Shown here one piece after another: positions 16,899-24,748 of a DNA stretch of 64,000 nucleotides (position 1 is its first letter; the number at the start of each line of letters is the position of its first letter). The position numbers and the translations under genes were made by a program. The DNA comes from Caballeronia grimmiae (lineage in GTDB: Bacteria; Pseudomonadota; Gammaproteobacteria; Burkholderiales; Burkholderiaceae), in assembly GCF_000698555.1 (NCBI RefSeq), contig NZ_JFHE01000002.1, forward strand, positions 124,001 through 188,000, given 5' to 3'. The notes beneath the pieces were generated by a model. The model was not told where the DNA came from. It saw only the letters and a list, made by a program, of their open reading frames with translations, and made no database searches.

Positions 16899-19238
16899 AT
16901 GCGCCTGCACAGCCTGCGGGCGCGCATCGCGCTCGTGTTCGTCGTTCTCATGCTCGCCGCGCAGGCTGCGGCTTACGTCGTCATTAACTCAGTCATCCTG
17001 AAGAACGCGCACGAGAGCGCGGAGCAGCAATTGTCGGTGGCCGAGCGCGTCTTCGGGCAAGTGCAGCGCGGCAATAGCCAGCAGTTGACGCAGGCCGCGA
17101 GCGTGGCCGCGTCCGACTTCGGCTTTCGCGAGGCGGTCGCGACGCACGACAGCAAGACCGTCGCTTCCGCGCTCCAGAATCACGGCGATCGCATTCATGC
17201 GGCCGTGGTGATGCTCGTCGATCTCGATGGCAAGCTCATCGCCGATAACGAAGGCGAGGCGCACGAAGGCATGGCGTTTCCGTTCCCGCACCTGATTCGC
17301 GCGGTGGCGCAAAAGGGCGATGCGTCGTCGTTCGGCATCATCGGCGGCAAGGCGTATCAGCTCGTCGCGGTGCCGGTGAAGGCGCCGATCGTCATCGCGT
17401 GGGTGGTGATGGGCTTCGCCATCGACGACGCCCTCGCACGCGAGATGAGTTCGCTGACATCGCTCGATGTGTCGTTCCTCACCGTCGATGCACGCGGCCG
17501 CTGGGACGTGGTCGCCAGCTCGCTGCCCGATGCGTCGCGCGCCAAGCTGACCGATCAGGCGCAACTGGCCGAAGACGGTTACGCCACGCGGGTGGTGCGT
17601 CTGCATTCCGAGGGGCGCACGGTGGTGGTGCTGCTCGAACGTTCGCTGAAGGAAGCGCTCGCGCCGTTTCACCGGCTGCAATCGACGTTGCTGCTGATCA
17701 CCATACTCGGCGTGATGGTGTCGATCGTCGGCAGCATGTTGACGGCGCGCTCGGTGACGCGGCCGCTGGCTGCGCTCGCGCGCTTCTCGGGCCGCGTCGG
17801 GCAGGGCGATTACAGCGGTTCCATCGAGGTGCGTCATCACGACGAGATAGGCGAACTGGCGAACGCGTTCAATCAGATGCAGGAGGGTATCGTCGAGCGC
17901 GAGCGGCGCATCACCGAGCTTGCGTACATGGACCGGCTCACGGGCTTGCCGAATCGCGCGCTGTTCGCCGACCGTCTGCAAGAAGCGATCGCCGCCGCCG
18001 GACAAGCGCACGAGCCGTTGTCCGTGATGATGATGGACCTCGACCGCTTCAAGCTCGTGAACGATACGCTCGGGCATCCAATTGGCGACATGCTGCTGTG
18101 CGAAGTCGCCGGGCGCTTGCGTGCGGCGCTGCATCAGCCGACGGACACGGTCGCGCGTCTCGGCGGCGACGAGTTCGCGGTACTCCTGCCTGACAGCGAT
18201 CTCGCGGCGGCGCGCGTCGTGGCGGCGCGCATGCTGCGTGCGCTGGAAGAGCCGATCACGATCGAAGGGCAGCTCGTCGATGTCGGCGCGAGTATCGGCA
18301 TCGTGAGTTTTCCGGACAACGGCACGGACATGAACGTGCTCTTGCGACGCGCCGATATCGCGATGTACGTCGCCAAGCGCGCGAACCTCGGCCATGCGCT
18401 CTACGACGAGCGGCACGATCACAACAGCGCCGAGCGTCTTTCGCTGATGGGCGAGCTACGGCAGGCCGTCGAGCACGATCAGCTCACGCTCTACTATCAG
18501 CCGAAGGTGGACCTGGCGACGCATCGCGTGAAGTATGTGGAAGCGCTCGTGCGCTGGGATCACCCGACGCGCGGCTTCGTGTCGCCCGACCAGTTCATTC
18601 CGTTCGCCGAGCAAACCGGCTACATCAAGACCATCACGCGCTGGGTGGCGGACAAGGCCATCGCGCAGTGCGCCGCGTGGCAGGCGCAGGGCATCGAGCT
18701 TGCGGTATCGGTGAACGTGTCGGCGCGCGAGCTGATCTTGTCGTCGTTGCCCGACATGTTCCTCGGCCTGCTTGCGAAGTATGGCGTGTCGCCCGATTGC
18801 ATATGGATCGAGATTACCGAAAGCGCGATCATGGACGATCCGAATCACGCGATCGAAACGCTCGACCGTCTGCATGCGCTCGGCATTCACTTGTCCATCG
18901 ACGACTTCGGTACGGGTTATTCGTCGCTTTCATATCTGAAGCGCATGCCCGTGGATGAGCTGAAGATCGACAAGTCCTTCGTGATGGGCATGGCGCATCA
19001 CAAGGACGACGAGACCATCGTGCGATCGACGATCGATCTCGGGCACAACATGGGCCTGAAGGTCGTGGCCGAAGGCGTGGAAAACGAGGCGATGATGCTG
19101 CGACTCAAGGCGCTCGGATGCGATCTCGCGCAGGGCTATCATCTGAGCCGGCCGTTGCCGCCGGCGAGACTCCTCGACTGGCTTGCTGCATGGCCAGCGC
19201 AAGCGGACGTCGCGGCGCGGTCTTCGGCGCCTGTATGA
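16899..19238 (+). CDS. Membrane-bound GGDEF-EAL protein with periplasmic sensor and HAMP
   Basis: The 779-residue protein starts one base after the cupredoxin stop. An N-terminal helix (10-28) and a second (about 258-282) bracket a periplasmic sensor domain of about 230 residues, followed by HAMP, GGDEF (LGGDEFAVLL) and EAL (YVEALVRW, NVSARELI, EITESAI, DDFGTGYSSLSYLKR). Both catalytic motifs are intact, so synthesis and hydrolysis of c-di-GMP are both possible. The product-inhibition RxxD motif is QPTD, so feedback control of the cyclase is probably lost. In this operon the sensor may read the redox or gas state handled by the exported globin and cupredoxin. Confidence 0.88.
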   Translation: MRLHSLRARIALVFVVLMLAAQAAAYVVINSVILKNAHESAEQQLSVAERVFGQVQRGNSQQLTQAASVAASDFGFREAVATHDSKTVASALQNHGDRIHAAVVMLVDLDGKLIADNEGEAHEGMAFPFPHLIRAVAQKGDASSFGIIGGKAYQLVAVPVKAPIVIAWVVMGFAIDDALAREMSSLTSLDVSFLTVDARGRWDVVASSLPDASRAKLTDQAQLAEDGYATRVVRLHSEGRTVVVLLERSLKEALAPFHRLQSTLLLITILGVMVSIVGSMLTARSVTRPLAALARFSGRVGQGDYSGSIEVRHHDEIGELANAFNQMQEGIVERERRITELAYMDRLTGLPNRALFADRLQEAIAAAGQAHEPLSVMMMDLDRFKLVNDTLGHPIGDMLLCEVAGRLRAALHQPTDTVARLGGDEFAVLLPDSDLAAARVVAARMLRALEEPITIEGQLVDVGASIGIVSFPDNGTDMNVLLRRADIAMYVAKRANLGHALYDERHDHNSAERLSLMGELRQAVEHDQLTLYYQPKVDLATHRVKYVEALVRWDHPTRGFVSPDQFIPFAEQTGYIKTITRWVADKAIAQCAAWQAQGIELAVSVNVSARELILSSLPDMFLGLLAKYGVSPDCIWIEITESAIMDDPNHAIETLDRLHALGIHLSIDDFGTGYSSLSYLKRMPVDELKIDKSFVMGMAHHKDDETIVRSTIDLGHNMGLKVVAEGVENEAMMLRLKALGCDLAQGYHLSRPLPPARLLDWLAAWPAQADVAARSSAPV

Positions 19239-19434
19239 GCCGTGCGGCCCGATGCGGCTGCTAGCACACGGTTTGACCCATTGATCAACGGAACCGCTTC
19301 CGCTTTCGGTGCTCGCGCGCATGAGCGCATGAGCGCATTCGCGAATCGCGAGGGCGCGCCTATTGTCATCGCGCGTCACGGACTGCAGAATCTGCCCGTT
19401 ACCAGCCTGCAGCATCCACATTCGAGGACACACC

Positions 19435-19872
19435 ATGGCAAAGATCCTGACGCTGCACGGCGTCAACCTCAACATGTTCGGCAAGCGCGATCCGAAGCAG
19501 TACGGCACGGCGACGCTTGCGCAGATCGACGCGCAACTGAGCGCGCTCGGCAAGGAACTGGGCGTGGAAGTGGAGTGTTATCAGACGAACATCGAAGGCG
19601 AAATGTGCGCGCGCATCCATCAGGCGTTCGCCGACAAGGTCGATGCCGTCATCATCAACGCGGGCGCGTGGACGCATTACAGCATCGCCATTCGGGACGC
19701 GCTCGCCATTCTGACCGTGCCCATCGTCGAAGTGCACATGTCGAACGTGCATGCGCGAGAGCCGTTCCGCCACCACTCGGTGTTCGCCGAAGTCGTGAAG
19801 GGGCAAATCTGCGGCTTCGGCGTGGACAGCTATCTGCTCGGATTGCGCGCGGCGGCATCGGCTATTCAGTGA
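19435..19872 (+). CDS. aroQ: Type II 3-dehydroquinate dehydratase
   Basis: The 145-residue protein starts at the ATG at 19435 after GAGGACA. Family marks are the flexible-loop region GKRDPKQYGTATL with catalytic Arg and Tyr, INAGAWTHYSIAIRDAL with the catalytic His, EVHMSNVHAREPFRHHS and the C-terminal GFGVDSYLLGLRA. It catalyses the trans-dehydration of 3-dehydroquinate to 3-dehydroshikimate, in the shikimate or quinate pathway. The usual LNGPNLNLLG start is LHGVNLNMFG here, so two residues of the substrate loop differ, which suggests an accessory copy. It stands alone without other aro genes. Confidence 0.85.
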   Translation: MAKILTLHGVNLNMFGKRDPKQYGTATLAQIDAQLSALGKELGVEVECYQTNIEGEMCARIHQAFADKVDAVIINAGAWTHYSIAIRDALAILTVPIVEVHMSNVHAREPFRHHSVFAEVVKGQICGFGVDSYLLGLRAAASAIQ

Positions 19873-19898
19873 TGCATCGCGCGCGCCGGGCGCGTGTT

Positions 19899-20075
19899 TC
19901 AGGAAGCGCGGCTGGCGGTCTTGACCGCGTTCGCGCCATTCGACGCATTGCCGAGCTCGCGGCGCTGCGCAACGCGCGCCGGCTTCCGCTCTTGCGCCGT
20001 CGCGCCACGGATGAACAGAACCGCGAAGAGCGCGCACACCGTCCAGACAATCGCGATGATGGTCAAGTAGTTCAT
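19899..20075 (-). CDS. Small single-pass membrane protein
   Basis: This 58-codon gene is not shadowed by another gene. It reads MNYLTIIAIVWTVCALFAVL then FIRGATAQER and a basic tail ending KTASRAS. The first 23 residues form one membrane helix with a cytoplasmic, positively charged C-terminus. A GGAATAACGAAA segment precedes the ATG. It lies 35 bp downstream of the small gene at 20111-20362 on the same strand, so the two form a small operon. No function is known to me. Confidence 0.6.
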   Translation of the reverse strand: MNYLTIIAIVWTVCALFAVLFIRGATAQERKPARVAQRRELGNASNGANAVKTASRAS

Positions 20076-20110
20076 TTTCGTTATTCCAGTTTGGTGCGGT
20101 GAGCGGTAAA

Positions 20111-20362
20111 TCAGCGTTGCGATGCGGGCATGGCGAGCAACTGGCCGATCAGCCGTTGCGCGATCTCGTGCTGCTCGGCGAGGGAATCGGCGTCTGCGTT
20201 CGCATTCGCGTGCAGTTCACCCGCGAGGCGCAGCACGTTGTCCGACGCGGTCTGAAGCTGCGCGAGCAGTTCGGCTTCCGTTGCCGGCGCGTCGATGTGC
20301 GCGTAAGCATTCGGATTCGCGATGTGATGCGGCGCGGCGTTTTTTTGCATCGTCTGGAACAT
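20111..20362 (-). CDS. Hypothetical protein
   Basis: The 83-residue soluble protein starts after GGGGAAG and reads MFQTMQKNAAPHHIANPN followed by a helical, Ala- and Glu-rich body (TEAELLAQLQTASDNVLRLA). It has no signal peptide, cysteine or known motif. The following small membrane protein lies 35 bp downstream. I do not recognise the family; composition suggests a short amphipathic two-helix protein. Confidence 0.6.
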   Translation of the reverse strand: MFQTMQKNAAPHHIANPNAYAHIDAPATEAELLAQLQTASDNVLRLAGELHANANADADSLAEQHEIAQRLIGQLLAMPASQR

Positions 20363-20702
20363 GGCGCTTCCCCGTTAAGTGGATGAATGAATTCTGCGCG
20401 CGAGGCCGCGAACTCAATCCTCCGAAAAAGCCCCAATTCCGGCCTCAGTTCTCCTTCTTCGAGGGCTCGGGCGCGCCAGCCGGCACGAACAAACGTCCGC
20501 CAAGTCCGCTAGACAAGGCTTTGCGGGCGGGGGAGCGGAAAAATGGCGTACTTTGGTCCGGGCGGAACGGGAAGCGAAGCGGTCGTAATGCGTGCGGCGG
20601 AAGTCTGTCCTCGCATAAAAACAACACTTCGTGCGTTTTGATGACGGTGCGGCGGCGGGCGTCGCGGCGACGCGCGGACCCGGCAGGAGAGGCGGGCATT
20701 AC
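20363..20702. other. Divergent intergenic region before aroP
   Basis: These 340 bases separate the small-protein operon (leftwards) from aroP (rightwards) and should hold both promoters. I see no gene, no clear TyrR box (TGTAAA-N6-TTTACA) and no strong hairpin. The segment around 20615-20640 (CATAAAAACAACACTT) is the most AT-rich part and is the best place for an aroP promoter. An AGGAGAGG ribosome site lies just before the aroP start. Confidence 0.4.
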
Positions 20703-22106
20703 ATGGTTTCAGGCAATACCGGCGCGACGGCGACTTCGCCCGAAGCACTCAGGCGCGGACTCAAGAGCCGTCACATCCAGTTGATTGCGCTCGGCGGCGC
20801 AATCGGCACCGGGCTTTTTCTCGGCGTGGCGGAAACGATCAAGCTCGCCGGTCCATCCGTGCTGCTCGGCTATGCGATCGCCGGGGTGATGGCGTTCTTC
20901 ATCATGCGGCAACTGGGCGAGATGGTCGTCGACGAACCCGTCGCAGGCTCGTTCAGCCATTTCGCCGACAAGTACTGGGGCCGCGCGGCGGGCTTCATCT
21001 CCGGGTGGAACTACTGGGCCATCTATATTCTCGTCAGCATGGCGGAGTTGTCCGCCGTCGGCATCTACATGCAGTACTGGTGGCCGGGATTGCCGACGTG
21101 GATATCGGCGCTGGCGTGCTTCGTCATCGTCAATGCGATCAACCTGACGAGCGTGAAGTCGTACGGAGAGCTGGAATTCTGGTTCGCCATCGTCAAGGTT
21201 GCCGCGATCGTCGGTATGATCCTGTTCGGCGGCTATCTGCTGTTTTCGGGTCACGCGGGGCCGCAAGCGAGCGTCACGAACCTGTGCAAGCTCGGCGGAT
21301 TCTTTCCGCACGGCGTGAGCGGCCTCGTCATGTCGATGGCCGTCATCATGTTCTCGTTCGGCGGGCTGGAGCTCGTCGGCATCACGGCGGCGGAAGCCGA
21401 AGACCCGTCGCACAGCATTCCGCGCGCGACGAATCAGGTCATCTACCGCATTCTCATTTTTTATATCGGTGCGCTCGGCGTGCTGCTTTCGCTGTATCCG
21501 TGGGACAAGGTAGCGACGGGCGGCAGCCCCTTCGTGCTGATCTTCCGCGAGATGAACAGCACGCTGGTCGCCAACGTGCTCAACGTGATCGTGCTGACCG
21601 CCGCGCTGTCGGTCTACAACAGCGGCGTCTATGCGAATAGCCGCATGCTCTACGGCCTCGCGCAGCAGGGCAATGCGCCGCGCGCGCTCTGCGGCGTGAA
21701 CAGGCGCGGCATTCCAATCGCGGCGCTGTGCGTCTCGGCCATCGTCACGGCGGCATGCGTGCTGATCAATTACTTCATTCCGGGCCGCGCGTTCGGGTTG
21801 CTGATGGGCCTCGCGGTATCGGCGCTCGTCATCAACTGGGCGATGATCAGCATCATTCACCTCAAGTTCCGCCGCGAGAAGCAGGAGCGCGGCGTGACCA
21901 CGGCGTTCCGAAGCATCGGCTTTCCGCTCACCAACTATCTGTGCCTCGCGTTCGTCGCGGGCATCGTCTGGGTGATGTTCGAAACGCCCGGCCTGCGGCT
22001 GTCCGTCTACCTGATCCCCATCTGGCTCGCGGTTCTGGGAATCGGCTACTATCTCAAAAGTCGCGGCGATGACGCGGGCGCAACGCGCCGCGTGACATCC
22101 CGCTGA
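20703..22106 (+). CDS. aroP: Aromatic amino acid permease (AroP/PheP type)
   Basis: The 467-residue protein begins MVSGNTGATATSPEALRRGL and has twelve membrane helices of the APC superfamily, with GGAIGTGLFLGVAETI as helix 1. The segments SFGGLELVGITAAEAEDPSH, TNQVIYRILIFYIGALGVLL and FGLLMGLAVSALVINWAM follow the AroP/PheP pattern closely. It should import phenylalanine, tyrosine or tryptophan with protons at the inner membrane. The next gene, 29 bp downstream, is an aromatic aminotransferase, which supports the assignment over the CycA/ProY branches. Confidence 0.85.
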   Translation: MVSGNTGATATSPEALRRGLKSRHIQLIALGGAIGTGLFLGVAETIKLAGPSVLLGYAIAGVMAFFIMRQLGEMVVDEPVAGSFSHFADKYWGRAAGFISGWNYWAIYILVSMAELSAVGIYMQYWWPGLPTWISALACFVIVNAINLTSVKSYGELEFWFAIVKVAAIVGMILFGGYLLFSGHAGPQASVTNLCKLGGFFPHGVSGLVMSMAVIMFSFGGLELVGITAAEAEDPSHSIPRATNQVIYRILIFYIGALGVLLSLYPWDKVATGGSPFVLIFREMNSTLVANVLNVIVLTAALSVYNSGVYANSRMLYGLAQQGNAPRALCGVNRRGIPIAALCVSAIVTAACVLINYFIPGRAFGLLMGLAVSALVINWAMISIIHLKFRREKQERGVTTAFRSIGFPLTNYLCLAFVAGIVWVMFETPGLRLSVYLIPIWLAVLGIGYYLKSRGDDAGATRRVTSR

Positions 22107-22135
22107 TCCTTCCTTTCGCTTCCGCTCCCGACACC

Positions 22136-23332
22136 ATGTTCGAACATATCGATGCCTACCCCGGCGACCCGATTCTCTCGCTGAACGAAAACTTCCAGAA
22201 GGACCCGCGCACCAACAAGGTCAATCTGAGCATCGGCATCTATTTCGACGACGCCGGCCGCCTCCCCGTGATGCAGGCCGTGCGCGAAGCCGAACTGTCG
22301 ATTTTGAAGGACCTCGGCCCGAAGCCGTATCTGCCGATGGCCGGTTTCGCGCATTACCGCGATGCCGTGCAGGCGCTCGTGTTCGGCCCGGAATGCCCGG
22401 CGCGCGCCGATGGCCGCATTGCGAGCGTGCAGACGCTCGGCGGCTCGGGCGCGCTGAAAGTGGGCGCGGACTTCATCAAGCGTTACTTTCCGGCGTCGAA
22501 GCTGTGGGTGAGCGATCCGACGTGGGAGAACCATCGCTTCATCTTCGAGCGCGCGGGGTTCGAAGTGAACACGTATCCGTACTACGACGAAGCCACCGGC
22601 GGCTTGCGTTTCGATGCGATGCTCGAAGCCATCGATGCGTTGCCCGCGAAGAGCGTCGTGCTCTTGCATGCGTGCTGTCACAACCCGACGGGCGTCGATC
22701 TCGACGAAGCGCAGTGGGTGAAAATCATCGACGTGCTGAAGCGGCGCGACCTGCTGCCGTTCGTCGACATGGCGTATCAGGGATTCGGCTCCGGCCTCGA
22801 CGACGACGCCTTCGCCGTGCGCGAACTGGCGCGCCGCGGGGTGCCGGCGTTCATCGCCAATTCGTTCTCGAAGAACTTCTCGCTGTACGGCGAGCGTTGC
22901 GGCGGCCTGCATGTCATTTGCGACGATGCCGCCGAAGCCGACCGCGTGCTCGGCCAGTTGACGAGCGCCGTGCGCGCGAACTACAGCAACCCGCCGACGC
23001 ATGGTGCGAAGATCGTCACGAAGGTGCTGACGACGCCCGAACTCGCGCAATCGTGGCGCGAAGAGCTGGCGGCGATGTGCGAGCGCATCGCGCGGATGCG
23101 TCGCGCGATTCACGATGGCCTCAAAGACCACGTGCGCGGCGAACTGCTCACGCGCTATCTGAAGCAGCGCGGCATGTTCACGTACACGGGCCTCGTGGCG
23201 GAGCAGGCCGACCGCCTGAAAGAGGAATTCGGCGTCTATATCCTGCGCTCGGGCCGCATGTGCGTGGCGGGCCTGAACGACAGCAACGTGCAGACGGTCG
23301 CCGATGCGATCGGCAAGGTGCTGGCGAAGTAA
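22136..23332 (+). CDS. tyrB: Aromatic amino acid aminotransferase (class I, TyrB type)
   Basis: The 398-residue enzyme has the aspartate/tyrosine aminotransferase order: DPILSLNENFQKDPRTNKVN at the start, VQTLGGSGALKVGADFI, SDPTWENHRFIFERAG, HACCHNPTGVDL and the PLP lysine K246 in NSFSKNFSLYGERCGG. Arg in LRSGRMCVAGLN near the end binds the substrate carboxylate. It moves amino groups between aromatic amino acids (or aspartate) and 2-oxoglutarate. With aroP directly upstream it forms an uptake-and-transamination pair for phenylalanine or tyrosine use. Confidence 0.88.
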   Translation: MFEHIDAYPGDPILSLNENFQKDPRTNKVNLSIGIYFDDAGRLPVMQAVREAELSILKDLGPKPYLPMAGFAHYRDAVQALVFGPECPARADGRIASVQTLGGSGALKVGADFIKRYFPASKLWVSDPTWENHRFIFERAGFEVNTYPYYDEATGGLRFDAMLEAIDALPAKSVVLLHACCHNPTGVDLDEAQWVKIIDVLKRRDLLPFVDMAYQGFGSGLDDDAFAVRELARRGVPAFIANSFSKNFSLYGERCGGLHVICDDAAEADRVLGQLTSAVRANYSNPPTHGAKIVTKVLTTPELAQSWREELAAMCERIARMRRAIHDGLKDHVRGELLTRYLKQRGMFTYTGLVAEQADRLKEEFGVYILRSGRMCVAGLNDSNVQTVADAIGKVLAK

Positions 23333-23338
23333 TCGGCG

Positions 23339-23707
23339 TTACAACGCGGGACACGAGAGCACTTGCTGCGGCGGCAGCGTGCCCGGCCCCGCGTCCACTT
23401 TCGATCCCCGCGGCGGCGTCGACACCAGCCGCACGCTGCTCTCTCCCGCATTCGCCAGCACGTACTGCTCGGCGCTCCCGTCCGGCTGCCAGTACACGCG
23501 ATACACCGCGCCGTCGGCGTACACATGCAGCGCGCCGTGCACGGCCTTTCCGCCCCGCATTAGATCGGCGCGTTCACCTTCCCGCAACGAAAGCACATCC
23601 CCGGACGCGCCTTGCAGCACGCCGCAAGCGCGGTCCTCTGCATGAACGTGCGCGCACGCGGCGAGCGCCGCGCAACACAGCGCGCGGCGAACGATTGGGT
23701 GGGTCAT
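23339..23707 (-). CDS. Hypothetical exported protein
   Basis: The 122-residue product has a signal peptide (RRALCCAALAACAHVHA, cleavage near HAED), then a mature domain of about 98 residues with short strands (GALHVYADGAVYRVYWQ, EQYVLANAGESSVRLV) and two cysteines, one near each end, which could form a disulfide. The family is unknown to me. It is convergent with tyrB, with only 6 bp between the stops. Confidence 0.6.
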   Translation of the reverse strand: MTHPIVRRALCCAALAACAHVHAEDRACGVLQGASGDVLSLREGERADLMRGGKAVHGALHVYADGAVYRVYWQPDGSAEQYVLANAGESSVRLVSTPPRGSKVDAGPGTLPPQQVLSCPAL

Positions 23708-23831
23708 CGGCGAGCGCCTCCGGTCGGATCACGGGGCGACTGCAAGCAATTTGCGTGCGGCGAATAGGCATCGCCGTTCGGTCTTGCGTGTGCTACCTTG
23801 AATGCAGCAGCAATCGATCGTGGAGGCCGCC

Positions 23832-24080
23832 ATGTCAGTGATCGCACCGGACGAAAAAGCGGACTTTCTGGCTATTCTCGCGCGGCATCGTATCGACGCG
23901 GGCGATTTTCTCGTGCAGGAAGCGGGGGAATCCGAAGTCGTCGACGATGTTTATCCTTTGCAGGGACACGTTACGATCGTGCGGCGCTCGACGCTCAAAG
24001 AGCGCGAGTATCGCGTCGGACACGGCACCGCCTGGGTGGCCATGTTCGAGAAAGACTTGAACAAGGGCGCATTCGGCTGA
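23832..24080 (+). CDS. Hypothetical protein
   Basis: I start at the ATG at 23832 because GGAGG lies 6 nt upstream; the frame also contains an ATG at 23802. The 82-residue protein begins MSVIAPDEKADFLAILARHR and includes VDDVYPLQGHVTIVRRSTLKER and a C-terminal AWVAMFEKDLNKGAFG. It looks like a small soluble alpha/beta domain. I do not recognise it; gene-like codon use and the good ribosome site support reality. Confidence 0.6.
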   Translation: MSVIAPDEKADFLAILARHRIDAGDFLVQEAGESEVVDDVYPLQGHVTIVRRSTLKEREYRVGHGTAWVAMFEKDLNKGAFG

Positions 24081-24144
24081 TCGTTCCGTGGGCAGACCGC
24101 GCGCCGCATCGTCTTACAACGCACTTTTTGGGGCGGAACACGCG

Positions 24145-24471
24145 ATGAGACCGACCGACTTCGCATCGTTCAAAGCGCATCTCGCCATGCTGCTGCGCGA
24201 CCTGCCGCGCGGCATGACCGCCGATCTGACCGATGTGGCCGTCGCTTACTGGAACGGGACGCAAGTGGTCGGAGCGTATCTGCGCGACAACGGCTGCATC
24301 GACGAAGATTTCGACTTCGACGAGAGTGCCTGGGCCTTCTGGCGCGACGAATTCCTACTGTGGTTCGACGCGCCGCGCTTTTCCGAGCGGCGCGATCTGA
24401 AGGCCGCGCTGCTATCGGACACGCATGCGACGATGGTCCACTTCGGACGCTGGCCGCGCCCGGTCCGATGA
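24145..24471 (+). CDS. Hypothetical protein
   Basis: Using the ATG at 24145 after a GGGGCGGAA segment, the product has 108 residues and begins MRPTDFASFKAHLAMLLRDL. An acidic stretch (CIDEDFDFDESAW) is followed by a Trp/Phe-rich region (FWRDEFLLWFDAPRF). No signal peptide or known motif is visible. It is co-directional with the previous small gene at a 64-bp distance. Function unknown. Confidence 0.55.
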   Translation: MRPTDFASFKAHLAMLLRDLPRGMTADLTDVAVAYWNGTQVVGAYLRDNGCIDEDFDFDESAWAFWRDEFLLWFDAPRFSERRDLKAALLSDTHATMVHFGRWPRPVR

Positions 24472-24488
24472 ATCGGCGAGCCGGGCGA

Positions 24489-24602
24489 TTACCCCGCGCG
24501 GCGATAAGCCTCGGCCATCAGCGCGCTGACCTTGGCGCGGGCTTGGAGGGCGTCGCGGACGGCGGCGGACAACATCGAAAAAGCAGACAGGATGACTCCC
24601 AT
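24489..24602 (-). CDS. Small hypothetical protein of 37 residues
   Basis: This short gene has a perfect AAGGAG ribosome site 7 nt before its ATG and reads MGVILSAFSMLSAAVRDALQ, then ARAKVSALMAEAYRRAG. It is an amphipathic helical peptide with a weakly hydrophobic N-terminus and basic C-terminus. A good -35/-10 pair and a palindrome lie upstream (see those entries). The ribosome site, the promoter and free space on both sides argue it is expressed. Function unknown. Confidence 0.6.
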   Translation of the reverse strand: MGVILSAFSMLSAAVRDALQARAKVSALMAEAYRRAG

Positions 24603-24636
24603 GGCGCAACTCCTTGATTAAGCGTGAAACTAGGTT

Positions 24637-24652
24637 AACTACCTAGGTAGTT
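24637..24652. promoter_or_regulatory. 16-bp perfect palindrome, candidate operator
   Basis: The sequence AACTACCTAGGTAGTT is a perfect inverted repeat. CTAGGT also occurs 13 bp away at 24630-24635, and AAACTA/TAGTTT (24627-24632, 24648-24653) pair further out. It sits directly over the predicted transcription start of the 37-codon gene, a position typical of repressors of the TetR or MarR type. Which protein binds is unknown. Confidence 0.6.
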
Positions 24653-24657
24653 TCCCT

Positions 24658-24686
24658 ATACTAACACGTTGATGGCGACGCAGCAA
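24658..24686 (-). promoter_or_regulatory. Predicted sigma-70 promoter for the 37-codon gene
   Basis: On the minus strand a TTGCTG box (24681-24686) and a TAGTAT box (24658-24663) are separated by 17 bp. The expected start point falls near 24650, within the palindrome, and about 50 bp before the ATG. Confidence 0.5.
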
Positions 24687-24748
24687 AGGCGTTGCACGAT
24701 GGCAGAGATGCTGCAAGCGGCTCGTGCCGTCAGAGCAGGGGATAGCAG

